A model generated the notes under the pieces. That model worked only from the letters and a program-made list of their open reading frames with translations, did no database searches and was not told the DNA's origin. This document shows positions 27,301 through 41,000 of a stretch of 64,000 nucleotides of DNA, one piece after another (position 1 is the first letter of the stretch; every line of letters starts with the position of its first letter). Position numbers and translations under genes: made by a program. This DNA comes from Tomocerus qinae. Lineage: Eukaryota > Arthropoda > Collembola > Entomobryomorpha > Tomoceridae. Location: assembly GCA_020055645.1 (NCBI GenBank), contig CM034546.1, forward strand, positions 97,278,001 through 97,342,000, read 5' to 3'.

Positions 27301-30300
27301 ATTACATATGCAGTAGATAAGTAATAGTTACAATATGAACGTGCTAATATTCTAAAAAAAACAACGTGGAGACACAGGATTCCTAAGAAGATTTAAGTAG
27401 GTCAAATTTCCGTTCTTATTTCTCTTTGAATGGTGCATAGTCATTCAAGTGTATATTAAGTGGGATGAGATATAATTTAGCTATTTTATTGTTTCTTTTC
27501 ATTTCTATATACGGATATGATGGTTTTCCATTGACTTTCTACTGTTATGCTAGTGGTTGACGTTGATGTTGACTTGACAGTGACATCGCGTACGATGGAA
27601 CAATGTGCATGAACCATTCCATGGTTAAGTGGATGTAAAAGTTATTTTATTATAATACTTTACACGCAATATCTACTTTAGCTTAACCACAGTGCTGAAC
27701 CGAGGCTGAGTAGCTTTGCTAATTGCGTAAAGTTAAATACAAACTCTTCCACATTTCCCCAACTTTATTTTACTAAATCTAAAAGAGTTTCTTTGTGTAG
27801 CTCTGCATTGTACTGTTAGACAACCTTTGAAGGTCGAGATCCAACAGAAAGGACTTACTTGTCTTCGTTCTATTGTAAATATTCAGAGGTAGAGCTAATT
27901 CAAGCTACAACAGGCCAGTCAGTACTGGATTTACTACAAAAGTTCAGGTCAGGTTTTATATAACAAGAAACTCCTTCTAGATAAAATTATATCATCAAAC
28001 AAACAAAGAAAACAGGTCTGATTATGTAGTCTGGTCTGGTTGCATTAAGACCAGCTACTATCGTATTTTTACTTTGCCATTGTTATACAATTGTCGTGGC
28101 TTGCCCTGCTATTTTACGGTAAGACATTACATGACAACCTTAACGAATAATATCATCCTCTTTACCAGCTCCATACACGCTTCATTCACTTACGTCCAAA
28201 ATAGCATTTTCTACCTTTAACAATTGTGATCTAAAAAAAATTACATCAACTGGTCTGCAAGAATATTCGTACCGATTTAGCAAAATGTCAACTACATTGC
28301 AAAGACCTTGGACTTACTAATCTGTAAAACCGATTTAAATAGCAAACAAAATAGCGATTCTGTACTGCACCACCTATGTATCATGATTATTTTTTACTGC
28401 TCTGATGACGGATTCGGCTACGGGATATCTGCCTAACTAGTATTCATTTATTAAATTAATAATAATATTCTAAAATGGCATTATATTGATTCAATAATCA
28501 AGTGAACGATAAAAATGTTAATATTAACTGCATTTTATAGTAGCGTTTATTAACTAAAACGTAAAATTCAAATTATATTATCATCTGGCTTGTGTTGTAA
28601 GTATGTACATTCCAATTTAGCAAAATCATTTTGAATATAATAAATCTCTATAATTGTATAACAGATTTTGTATGAAAAAGGACGTAATATTTTGTATCAG
28701 GAACGATCACGCTTAGTTTTTCTAAATTGACCATTATTATGATTTTGCATTTCATAAAATAGATAAGTGTTATTAACCCTTTCTAAGAATACATTTTATA
28801 GTGTGTAGGAAATCCAAAGGGGAGATAAAGGAAATACGCGAGAATTATAAGGGTGAGTTGACATAAAGCGATTTGTATGTTGCGTGTATGGAGTAAATGA
28901 GTTGTGTGAATTCCTGGTGCGATGTTAAAGATCTGATGAGCTGATGACTGCTCGATGATTAAGAACAGATTTGCGCTGTATTTATCTATGTGCATGTGAA
29001 ATTTGTGGAAATATGTCAAGACAGAAAAGCTTTTATAATCTGAGGACTGTGCATCGATGTGATGATAAATAATATGTGCCTATAGGGATGGGTAGGTAGA
29101 GTAGCACGTATGGCTTAGGGTAATGCAGTTTGTGATAAATAGTTGGTAGTTTGTATTCGGAGAAGCAGTGGGCTAACTCCTATCCTTCCAAATAAGTATC
29201 TGTACATAATTATATTTGGCAAAAGATGCATACATAAGTAGAGAGTGCTATTACGATAGATAAATACTTAAATGTAAAATATTTATGTAGCAAAACTGTG
29301 GGAATAGAGATGAATCGTTGGGAAATTCTAGTTCTGACTGAGTAGGTTGGCTCATCTCTCTGTTCATAAGGCTTCATTTGACGTGTCTAAGATAGTGTAA
29401 TGCAATAGTATTATGTTTATGCTAGCATTTTTATGCAGAGAGACGGTGACTTGGCTAAAATGCCATGTAAAAGTGAAGGGTGGGATGCTAAATTGCATTG
29501 TGGGTGTAATCTAATGTAAGGATAAGGTTAGCAATAAGCAGCTATTTGACGTCAATTTCGTTCTGCACTGTCTTCTTTCTTGTCATAACATAATATGGAC
29601 TTGTACTATACGACTATATAGACCAGCTACAAGCACTCATCATCTCCTCCATTACTATTTGTAACCATCTGCCTTAACTACTCCTACCTTATACTTTGAA
29701 CTTAACTCTCTGCCCTCCTCAGTCACTTTTAAATCCACAATCCTTTTTCATTTTATTTATTATCACCCAAACATTTTTAACATACATTTACTTCTGCTCT
29801 GCTTCCATATTTAACAAACTTTCTTGCATGTCTTGTCTATATTTCACCTTTAACACAATGTAAACATATTCCAGTACTCAATATCATTATTGTTTCCCTT
29901 TCCACGCAAGGCTTACCCATATTAATTGAATTAAAAAGTCAATTGGACTCTGCTGCTGCATTTAGTAGGTGCATTTGCATTTGGAAGAAAAGTAATTCAT
30001 TATGATTGTGCATTTGTATCAATTTAAAAAGAAATTAGTTCACATCACATGGCATTTAGGTATAGAGATGCCTGTGTGTACATTCATTAAGATCGAATTC
30101 GCAACCGAAAAGCATCTTAAGATAGAATGTAAGACATGCTAATTACTTGAATAGAATTTAATAAGGAATACTCGGTTTAGTTACTTCGTTTTATTTACCT
30201 CGTAGAAGACTGTCATGTTGTTGTCAACTGGTATAAATGTTGTGCATTGTCCTGGATGTAGAATCCTTCAGAATCTTTTGTTTCATTGTCACCAATAGGA

Positions 30301-33300
30301 TTGCACAACTGTGGAGGATTGTAGTGCAGCATGATGGCTGGTTTAAATGAGTAAAAAATGACATTGGTAGATGAAGAAAGAAGTTTGGTATAGAAATCAT
30401 TAGTGTTGGATGAGGGGAGAAGAACTGAAAATAGGAGAGCGTCATTCTTTATTAGAATGCTCATTAGCATTCATCATTGTCTTGTGGCGACGACGCAGTG
30501 CAGGGAGTGTGTCAAGAGGAATGGAATGAAGTCTATTCTCTACTCCAATTTGCATTATTCGATTCAGATTAGAGTCTCCTCTAATTGCTGGAAGATGAAG
30601 TGGTACAGATTTACGGCAAGGCAATGACAAACTTTATTCCTATACAGCCACTACAGTCCTCCTCTCTACAGACTGACTTGACACTATTTACAATACAATT
30701 CGCACTTGCAGATTGTAACTTTGGAATTTAGGTAGCCACAATTCACCAAAACAAAACTAGCCCAAATAATTACACAGACTAAGTTATGCTACCCTTCATT
30801 ACCATCATCACTACATCTTCTCCATCCAGTCAGACACACAACTCCTGTCTAGTCAAAATCTCAGACACACTTTGCATACAGCTAAACAAATGTCAACTTT
30901 GTCCATCCATTACTAATGAACAATGAATTAGCACGCCAGACCAATTTGAAATCAAGACCCATTTATATGGCTATGACCTTCTCTGTCCTGACTAACAATA
31001 TTTCTCCAAAATTTGCATTCCTTCATTCGCTTCCCATTAAATATTACTTACTATTAGTATTTTTTGGTACGCATGCTTATGAATGGATATTGAGATAAGA
31101 TGTGAATGTCTAAGTTTTCTTGCTCTGAAACGAATTAGGTAACATTATCATCAAGGAATAATGTTTGCCGTTACAATGGAACAACAATAACATGGAATAG
31201 TAATTAATTTTACACAAATGTAACAACAAATAAATTATTGATCTAATGATATTAGTATTTGGTATTTTTGTTTTAAATTAAAATACGCAAATAGGCCAGA
31301 GAGTTATTCCATGGTTTTAATAGTGGTAATTTTGCTCATTAGTAAAACAATCTGGATACAAATCTGATGGTTTTGTTCATTATATTATTGTTCTTTAAAT
31401 TGGAATCCGCAAATCGGTTAGAGAACTGCTAATTGTTTTTGATTCCACTTTACAAGTAATTTGGAAATTACTTAAGACCGTAATTGGATGTGTTAAAACT
31501 AAACACGAATTGCTTTCTTGGAAGAAAAATCCTATTTGCATATTGATGCGTAGGTATTTAAGGTTTTCAAATTGATTGCAATGCTCTCAAATGGAAGCGT
31601 AAATACAAGTTGAGTATTTCCCATAGCATTGTGCTACAATATAGCAAAGTACTAGGAAAGTACAGACGTAAGTTTTTGTGTTTGCAAAAGTACTGTTGAG
31701 GGAACAAAGTAGACAAGAGCAAAGTTTTAGGAGAAATGGGACGCAGTATAATGCGATAAAAGGTTATTGGAAGTTGTTTGCAGTTGTCTAAAAAGGAATT
31801 TGAAAAGGTACTAATGGGAGTACTACTGAAAGTACACGTTTGGTCGTCTCGTCCCACAGTGCAGCCATTGAATGGTTATTTTGCAAGGCAAAGGAAAGAA
31901 ATATAGATGAATGGTTGTATTTACATTTAGGATTTACACAAGGAAAATCCCGTTACAATAGTTTAAGTATGTTTAAGGGGTACAATCTAAGTTGGTAAGT
32001 ACATTCACTTTAAAGTAGCATTTGCAATGCAAGTACTAGGTACCTGTCCATCTAAGTCTAGATTGTCTGTATTTGAAGATAGTAGATAAGTGAGCATGCA
32101 AGCACAGAGCTTTAATTTTACTGTCCCATTTCCGAAGTAACTGTAAGAATATAAATGCATTCGTCATTCAGTGACTGAGTTAGTGTTAGAATAGAAATGT
32201 TCGAAAGTGAAACGCGTATATTAGGTTTAAGTTGGGGTTTAAGTGCCAAGAGCGTCACATTCACATCATATCACTCTATTGTCAAAGACATAAGTCAATC
32301 GTGGAGTTGGTGATAAATGTAATACTATATACAGGTCTCCTGCATAGTGTAAATACAATTACTTATTAGATGCAAATGACTGCGCCTAGTTTCTAACTTG
32401 AGCTATAGTTAATACTGTTGATGTAAATGAATGTTTATAGCTATGGAATAAGTTGCTTCTAATACCATAATGCAATAAGAAGACAATGTAATACAGCCTC
32501 GAGCATCTTCACCGAACGACTCTCCTCTACTAGATACTTGATGATGTTATATACATTCCACTTTAAAAGGAGAATGTCTTGTGCATAGGAGAAACGAGTT
32601 AAAACCACCTGCAGTCTACACAGTACAGCTGTTGCTGATTATACTCACGTGTGCTAATGTGTAAAGGTATCTCGTTCTATTCTCAAGAAAAAGACTTCGG
32701 GGGAGGAGTCTATTTATTTTTGCATGCTACAACAGAATGATAGATACAGGTAAGAAGACCCACCTTTCCACTCGCTTTGAAATGAATTACATGATGGAGA
32801 CAGAGCAAACCACATTCAAGACATTCCACCCCTTGAGCATAATAAAAGATCAGAGCAGAACGTTTCATGGGATTGGAATTATCTCTTCGTTGGTTCACCC
32901 CTTCTGTGCTAACATTTCTCATTTCAACCCTTCAGTTCTCATTCCCAAGACACTGCTCAAGCCATCCGTACAATTGTCTCTCTCTATATTCTGGTTTAAA
33001 TAAGTTTATAGTCTATACACACAAAATTATTTACATATTATTGTTATTGCATCGTTAACAAATCATTTATACATACAGTACATGAATGGAGACACTATAT
33101 TAACTCTACATATGTATCTCCCAGATACGAGAGCCTCTCATGTTAATTATACACATTAAAGATTGCAGTGTCAGTGTGTCAAACATTTGCAGCGTTATCA
33201 CCACTCCTCCAGAATGTCTCCTACCAAATGTGTTCTGTTGACAATCCTACATGTGAATCCCTGGAGAATTACCGAACTACTTGTGAGTTAATTATCAAAA

Positions 33301-34986
33301 GGAAAAGACGGAGAATGGTTTTGCTATGATTGCGAATTTTAGTTACGAGTGATGATACCAAATAAATTACAACTCTACTATTTACAACTATAGATAGTTT
33401 ACATTACTCCTACTCTCTACCTACAGGCGAAATCTGTGACTTTGGTTTATTTCCTCTCTTGTTTGTTTCCGTGTGGTTTAGTTTCAAAAGTTTCAGGGAG
33501 AGATTGCATTTTGCAACATATTTGCAAGCCCTTCCTAGGAGTTTCATTGAAACGATCAAAGTTTCTCCATTACATTTCCTACCCTAAAGAGCTATGTAAA
33601 TATGGATGAAACATAAAACAGTTCTAAAGTTTAATTAGTTCAACATTCAATTCGTCGTAGTAAATTTTCAAATAAAATTTGTAAAGCACTCAAACATCTG
33701 CATAGAATCTGTAAAGGATGGTAAATTGCAAAACTAATTAAATGCTCTACAAGGTGTGTAATGACAATATGGTAATTGTCATTTGAATCCCCATAAAGCA
33801 AATCCATTTGAGTTTTTAAGGAAAATCAAGATAAGAAGAATGAACGTACTGTGAACCATAACGAATGACGAATAGGATAAAAAAAAAGCTTTTTTTGGTT
33901 GTTGCCTTGTGTTAAAGATTGGACTGGATGCTGTTGCCTTGAATTTGAATGTTGAATATTTTAGCTTGTTGAACAATAGCTAATAATATTGGAGCCAAGC
34001 TATGGCTGTTGTGCTACTCTGTCATGTGTTGTTTTTGTCCTGCACTGCCCAGTGAGTGCCTACGTGCGTTTCTAAGGTAGAAGAGTCAAGAGACTAATAC
34101 ATTGGATTACTTTGAGTATAATGAGTGTATTCGCGTAAGTGAAGCAAAAAATTTGTATTTGGAGATACTGGAGTAGATGGGGGTAACAAGACAAGAACAC
34201 GTACTAAATGTTTTATTACGTATGTATGTATCGCTTAAGTTATGATCGAGTAGGTAATATGGAAAAGGTAGAAAAACAAGTATGAAAATATAGATGCGTA
34301 AATGAGATAAAAGGGAACTGTCTTGTGAGAGTCGTTTGGAATTACTATACATGAATCCTCGTACTCTTCAATTCAATATCCTAGCGTCGCTATAATTATT
34401 ATTGTGCATTGTGTGTTCGTATCCGATTCATGTTTAGATGAAAGTTGCCCTTTTGTGCCTACCCCTTTACATACTAAAGTTACACTCTGCCTCTCGGCAA
34501 ATAGAAAAATAAGTGACTAATAATATCAACTTGAAACATAACCACAGATTTAGCTATTATGTATGTGTAGCATATAAAAGTGCGAGTCTATAGTCCCCTA
34601 ACACCCTATATAACAAGTCTATACTTCAAAGAACGCAAGTGAAAACCAACGCGGATGCGGATCTTGAATATTAATCGTGATAGAATAAATCCTTTTCGCA
34701 TATCCCTAGCACAAATAATAATAATGCTCAAACTGCATTATTATTAGTACACATCTCAAGATACACATCTGTAGACTCCGTAATATGACTTGTCTGCCAT
34801 ATGCATGGAACCTGATCTGAGCTGTCTTATCTGATCATACATACCTTCGTATATTATATTCAACACAACATCGAATTATTATGTGATTTGATAAGATATG
34901 ATCATGATATTATCCATGATAACATCATTATTTATTCATCGATTAAATATAGACACCAATTGAAGGATCATTCGCTACAGACACAA
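24334..34986. other. Long stretch without a convincing gene
   Basis: The open frames present are short, have no recognisable domain and no paired splice sites. Several of about 60-96 codons cluster around 30.2-34.4 kb on the minus strand, but all are rich in Leu, Ser, Phe and Tyr, as expected from chance translation of AT-rich DNA. No RNA gene or mobile-element coding sequence was recognised. Confidence 0.5.
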
Positions 34987-34995
34987 TATAAATAA
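34987..34995 (+). promoter_or_regulatory. Possible TATA box of the Cad96Ca-like gene
   Basis: TATAAATAA lies about 82 bp upstream of the ATG at 35069, a distance that allows a short 5' UTR. The surrounding DNA is AT-rich, so chance occurrence is likely enough to keep confidence low. Confidence 0.25.
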
Positions 34996-35068
34996 TATAA
35001 TATACTCTGTGCTATATACGACCACCTTTTTTAATCAATAAGGATACATTCATTCATTCATTGTTACA

Positions 35069-38000
35069 ATGACGAAACTCAAATACTACAGAACCTTTGA
35101 CGTCATTGCCAACAGTTTCCTAGTCACTTTCCTACTTGTGTGTTCAGGTGAGTGCCACAAGCGGAAAAATTATTATGGTGAGTGCATGATTGTTTGAATG
35201 TCTTTTTGCTAAATTGCATTAGAGAGAGTCTCGGCCAATTGTAATCGCTTTTTTGTTTCTCAATCTTAGAAATTCCATTTACTAACTTTTTTAACCGTGC
35301 CTTGATGGAACTAACTACAACGTAGATAATCACAATTAGTGATAGTTTAACTTCAGATCTAGGCTAAATAAACAACCATAAAAAACTGTATTTCAAACGA
35401 CAATATCCGGTTTGGCTGGACTTTCCGGCCTGAAAGACTATTGTTTACATTTAAAACGCATTGTCAGGCTCGGGCCCATGGAAATGCTAAGTGAAAAAAA
35501 GTATTTCACCTATAGTAACCAATTTTTGAAGATAAATAGCAAGTATTGTAGTCTCAAGCTAACCTTATCGTAAGGAGCTGTATACGACCCATCCAACTCG
35601 CGTTGATCGCAACTATTAAAATTGTTGACTTTCTCAATGAACTGAATACGTCTATGATGGTGACCATAGTAACTGAAAAATTCGAGGTCACCTATCCCTC
35701 GTAAAGCCCGTATTAAAGTAGCTTCACTCAGGGCTGGTTGCGCAAACTTGCAAACCGCAAAGTTTGCGAATTTGCAAACGAATGCGGAAGCTTTTTTGAA
35801 CGCAATAGAAACATCCCGTTGGTCAAAACGTTTGCGTTCTTGCGAGCCAAAAAGGTATGTTTATTTTTGCGATATCTTCTCAATCGGTCTACATTTGATA
35901 GGCTGGGACGAAGAACATGCAACCAGACTTCATTTTAAAATTTTGTTTACATTATATAATCAACAACCAGAGTTTATTAAAAATTAAGGGTGCAGTCACT
36001 TAGACGAGTGATTACCAAACGCAAATATTCCACAACTCTTAATTTCAAGATTTTTTCCAATTTTCTTAATCGTTCAGGGGTGTATACATATGGTTATTAC
36101 TAATAATGTTATAATACTGTTTTCTACCAAGGCTAGTAGAAATAAAATAGCTTTGGAATTCCCAGGCACTTCTGAATTTTTGTGTATGTAAACCGATTTA
36201 TGACGTCACCGGGCGACTTTCCTATGCATTTGCATGGGGCATCACAATGGTGAAAGTTCATGTCAAAAAATTAAAATAATTTTGTCTAAAATATTTTTCT
36301 GTCCCATGGAAATGTATAGGAAATGTCGCCGTGTGACGTCACAAATCGGTTAAATTACAAAAAAATCGAATAAAGGCCGGAATTCTACAGGTTGGATCTC
36401 TACTACAGCTCTCAGACAGATCAGAAACAAGCCATTCCTGGCCAATTTTCAAAGAATATTTTTCTGAAAATTTTTATGAAAATTGCTGAAAAATGCGATT
36501 CTAATTATTCTGGAATTTTTATTCCCAAACATTCTTTTCGGAAGCGAATCCGAAAATTTGGAAAGTGAGAATTTCTAGAACTTTAAACCTATTGTTTTCG
36601 AAGTATTTTTGACTCGCTTTGAGCCCATCATATCAGCATAAACGTTCTTTACAAATGGGTGAGCGTGAGCGAGCTTTCTAATACCTACTCGGAGCGTGAT
36701 GGGGGATATGGGATATTATAAGCAATAACCCTGTGTTGTATTTAATTAGTTATCCTTGTATCAGAACAAACAATCTTCTTTTTCGAAATAATTAGAGCCG
36801 AAGCTAAAATTGAAATAGCAGTGTTATTTTGGCTTCTACTTATTTTGTAATTTTAATTTAATTACTGTTTGTGTTTTTATGGTATTTCGTGATTCAGACC
36901 ATTATACTTATATCCTCAAAATTATACGAAGTTTTAAAATACTGAATCGAAAAATGCGAGAATAATGTTGAACCAAAAGACATATTTTTGATAGGAAAGC
37001 ATCCATCACTCCAAACTAACCATTAAATTAAAATACTAAAGAAACAACATGTAATAATGCATATTACGCAACTTGCCGTCTACACAGGTTAGAATAAACC
37101 TCAAACTTTTAGAAATTAATGTTCCGTTTGGTACTACTGCGCTGCATGCGGGGTTATAGTTCTAATACTGCACCTAGTAGTTGTGTCTGTGTGGAAGATT
37201 TTAAATTCTGGGAACCATTAGAAACTAACTTAGTATTCGAATTGGTTTCTTGGCTAATTCAGTAACTGCACCCTTAATAAAGTATGTCGAGTTTATCAAC
37301 ATTTTACTTTATTGTCGCCATGGATTGCGGAGTATTTTTAAATTGAGTTCTGGTTGCTTGTTCTTCGTCCCATCCTATCATTTGTGCTTGTAACCACTGC
37401 AAAGGGTTTGGGTATATGTAAATTGTATTGAAAAGTTATGACAAGGTATAGAATATGCGTTAGTGTTGCAAAATCAACTCGGTTGAAGTCTGGCGCACGT
37501 TTGCAAAGTGATTCCACTCATGTGCGGTAGATTTGCGAGTTTGCGATTTCGCACGTTTGCAAAGGCGCTGACTGGAGCTAGTGAAAATAACCTTGGAGTA
37601 ACTTCTCCATGGTACTCGTCATAATAGAAACGTCATTTTTGATATTATGGCTAGGCTAAGACTGTTTCCATAGGGGTGGGAAAAACAAACTAAATTGGTC
37701 CATCTTCCTAACAAGTTTACCAATAAATTGTGATTGTGACTTGAGATCCGGCCTTTGTTACTCCCTAGTCTCTAAGATGTATTATTGATACAAGGGTTAA
37801 TGAGCATGCTAATTTCAAATCATGACACCAATATATACACTTAAAACCCTTATAGTAGTAAAGGTAAACTATAGTAAACTTTGTAATTAAAATCTGTAAA
37901 ACCACAATTTCTTTAAACAATTCCACTATAGCGGTTATAAGTGAATGAAATTGGTGTCAACATTTGAAATTGAAAATCAGCATACTCAGTAAACTTCGGT

Positions 38001-41000
38001 AGGTCCGCTTTAGAATTGCATTACAAAGTGTAGTATTCCCTGATATATTGGATGACCTCACACTCCTAAGGTGGTTAACGGGGTGTGCAAATGTTGTCCG
38101 TATTTGGAATCAGCATGCTCAAAAATCCCTAAGTGCGCTCTACGGATTTTAATTACAAAGTTTTTGTTTTCAACATATAGCGGAATATCCCTTACCACTA
38201 TAGCGGTTTACAGGGTATGAAATTGGTGTCAAGATTTGAAATCACCATGCTCAATAGCCTTTTGGTGAGCTTTATAGAATTGGTAAACTTGACCAATTTA
38301 GTTTGTTTTTCCACCCCTAAAGAAAAGGTTAGCCATTGTAGAAATCCAAAATGACTTTTCTCATGTGACGAATACTATGGACAAATCTTCATATTCAGTT
38401 CATTGACAAAGTCAACATTTTTGACGGTTAACATAGCGAGGATTGGTCGTATACAGTCTCCTGTACGGTCACCTTTCGTTGGGAGTGAAAGAGGTTAGAA
38501 TAGATACATTTGAGTTTTATTTGGTAAATGACTCAGGTAACTTAAATTGAGATATACTTTTGGCTATAGTTGTCCCAGTGAAACATCTAAACCGATTAAA
38601 TTGTGTGTAAAAAACAGATTAAATTGGTAAGCTTAAAGGAGATTGACCAATTTGATCTGTTTTTCACTCCCCCTATGGAAACAGCCTAGAGATGATACCG
38701 AAAATGACTTTCCCACAGGGCAGGGCGATGTGACAGTGACAGCCTCACATCGTAGATTTAGAGACATAGATACGACATCTCCATTCATTTAATGTATTGC
38801 ATTTATATGACCTGCGAAGGGTAGACTGAAGATTGAGTTGGTTAAAAAGCGGGGTAATTTAAAAGCTCAATTGATGTTTCGGAATTTTTTCTAGTAGAAG
38901 GAATTTGAATTAGAGCCCTGAGATTTCTTTGTAAGTTATTTGGCATACGAATTTGATTGTTATCATTTTTGAATTTGTTTTATGCGAAATAAATATGGAA
39001 ATAAACTGTATTCCACCGTGACATTATTCAGTTGCCTAGGATAATAGAGGTAGTTTCCAAGACACTTGCCAATAAAATTTTGTGTTTTTCTGAAAACCTT
39101 TCAATATTCGCTTATGGAAATTCGGGCTCCCAGGGCTCTAATTCAAATTCCTTCTTTAGTAGTTATATAATCTAAGCCTCACAAATGTTGTTTTGACTTT
39201 AGAATAAGCCTTACGGGCGACCGCTCTGACCTCGACAAAAGTCAATAATTTTACTGTTTACATGACGATAATGGATCCTGTCCTTAGACTTACTTAGATG
39301 TTGAGCTGGGACAACAATAACTAGACGATTTATGACGTCATTATCAGATTAGCACATTCAATACACCTTTATGCCTTTATGTGCATATAAAATGTATACA
39401 AGCTTTAGCCTCGACAGCAATATTTCCGAAACTAGAGATAGGAACCTCTTGAAACGTACATATGTTCTTCATAAATATGTAATCTCTGATTGACCCAAAT
39501 TGCATGTGGTTTGGAGCTTGCAGTATGTGTTTTTTTTAATTAATTGTTTCGGAATATTTATTTGCCTATTATAATACACAGTAAAGTTGTCATCTTAAAA
39601 AATTAATTAGTTAAGTTTGAGAGATAGGAACTCGCTGATTCCTACACATATGGGGCTTGAATATGTAAGCATCAAGCACAAAAAATTTCAGCACTATATA
39701 CTTTTGCCGTCTCTACTTTTGAAAGGGCCGAACATTAAGCGTAATTCCGGATATTGTGCTTTTTAACTCTTTTCCACTCAATGCTGCTTCTTCTTGTGTG
39801 AATCTTGATGTATGATTATTACAATACCTAGAGTATAGGTACTTGTACAAGTAGATATTATAACGTTAGTGAGTCAAGACGCTTCTTGTTGTTGTATCTC
39901 ATCAATTTGGAATTTCCATTCCCTTCTCTTTCAGTACCTATAATTCGCAGCCAGCTACCCATCACACTTCAATTGAATAACCATTGGCAAATACACGATG
40001 ATGAGAAGGTTGGCTATCGCGTCACGCGTGTAAGACCCTCTGCTGATTCTGCACACTTAGATCTTGTATACAGTTTGGAATCTTCCGGAGGAATGGACAT
40101 AACACCATTTTTTCGTATTGACAATAAGACTGGGGATGTTTACCTACAAAAATCCCTGAAGGAACTCAAAGGAGATAAGGTACACTTTACAAATAAACAA
40201 CCTTCCGACACACCTATATAATATAGTAAAAGTAAATTATTACAGTTGGTAACTTCAAATAAATGGACGTCAAGTTTCCGAGAGTGAGAATTTGTTTTAC
40301 CATGTACCAAATAATGATCTAGATTAGTCGATAAAATTGAGTGAGTCTAGCATATGCGTATAAAAATGAAAATTAGAGCAGCAGAAATAAATTAATGAGA
40401 TCTGTTTGTACGCAGATGTTTTCAAGAAAAATAGAAATTGCAATAAAATGAATATTTTTCTGACTAGATAGACAGATAAAGTAATGGTGGTTTTTGATAA
40501 TGCTCAGACAGGAATGCAATTAACTACGGTCAGTAAAATGTGTCTACTGGATTCTACTGCGATGTACAGTCAAAGTAAATAACATGAAAGTACTTGATGG
40601 TAAATACATGGATGTAGGTATATACTGTTTTTAATTAAGTACATGCGATGTTTGGGATTAAATATTAAATGGAAGAATGTAGAGGAGCAGTAGAATGCAG
40701 ACAGGCTGAGTACAAATATGAAGAAATGATTCTAGTGAATCCCATCATAATACATCATGCTAGTTCCCAAAGAGAGTTGAGCTGAGCCGGCTTTCATCCA
40801 AAATGCCGTTATAAGCCAACCCATTCCAAAATTATCGCATGAAGCAATGTGATTTCCTTTAATATTACCTTCTGCCTAGTCTACATACGTAAATCTGGTC
40901 TTTCTTTGCATATTTGTACTTTTATTACGGGATGATGATGAGTTATGCTGTGCCTTTGACTCCATTCTTCATTCGAACTAGGAAATATATGCAATGGATA

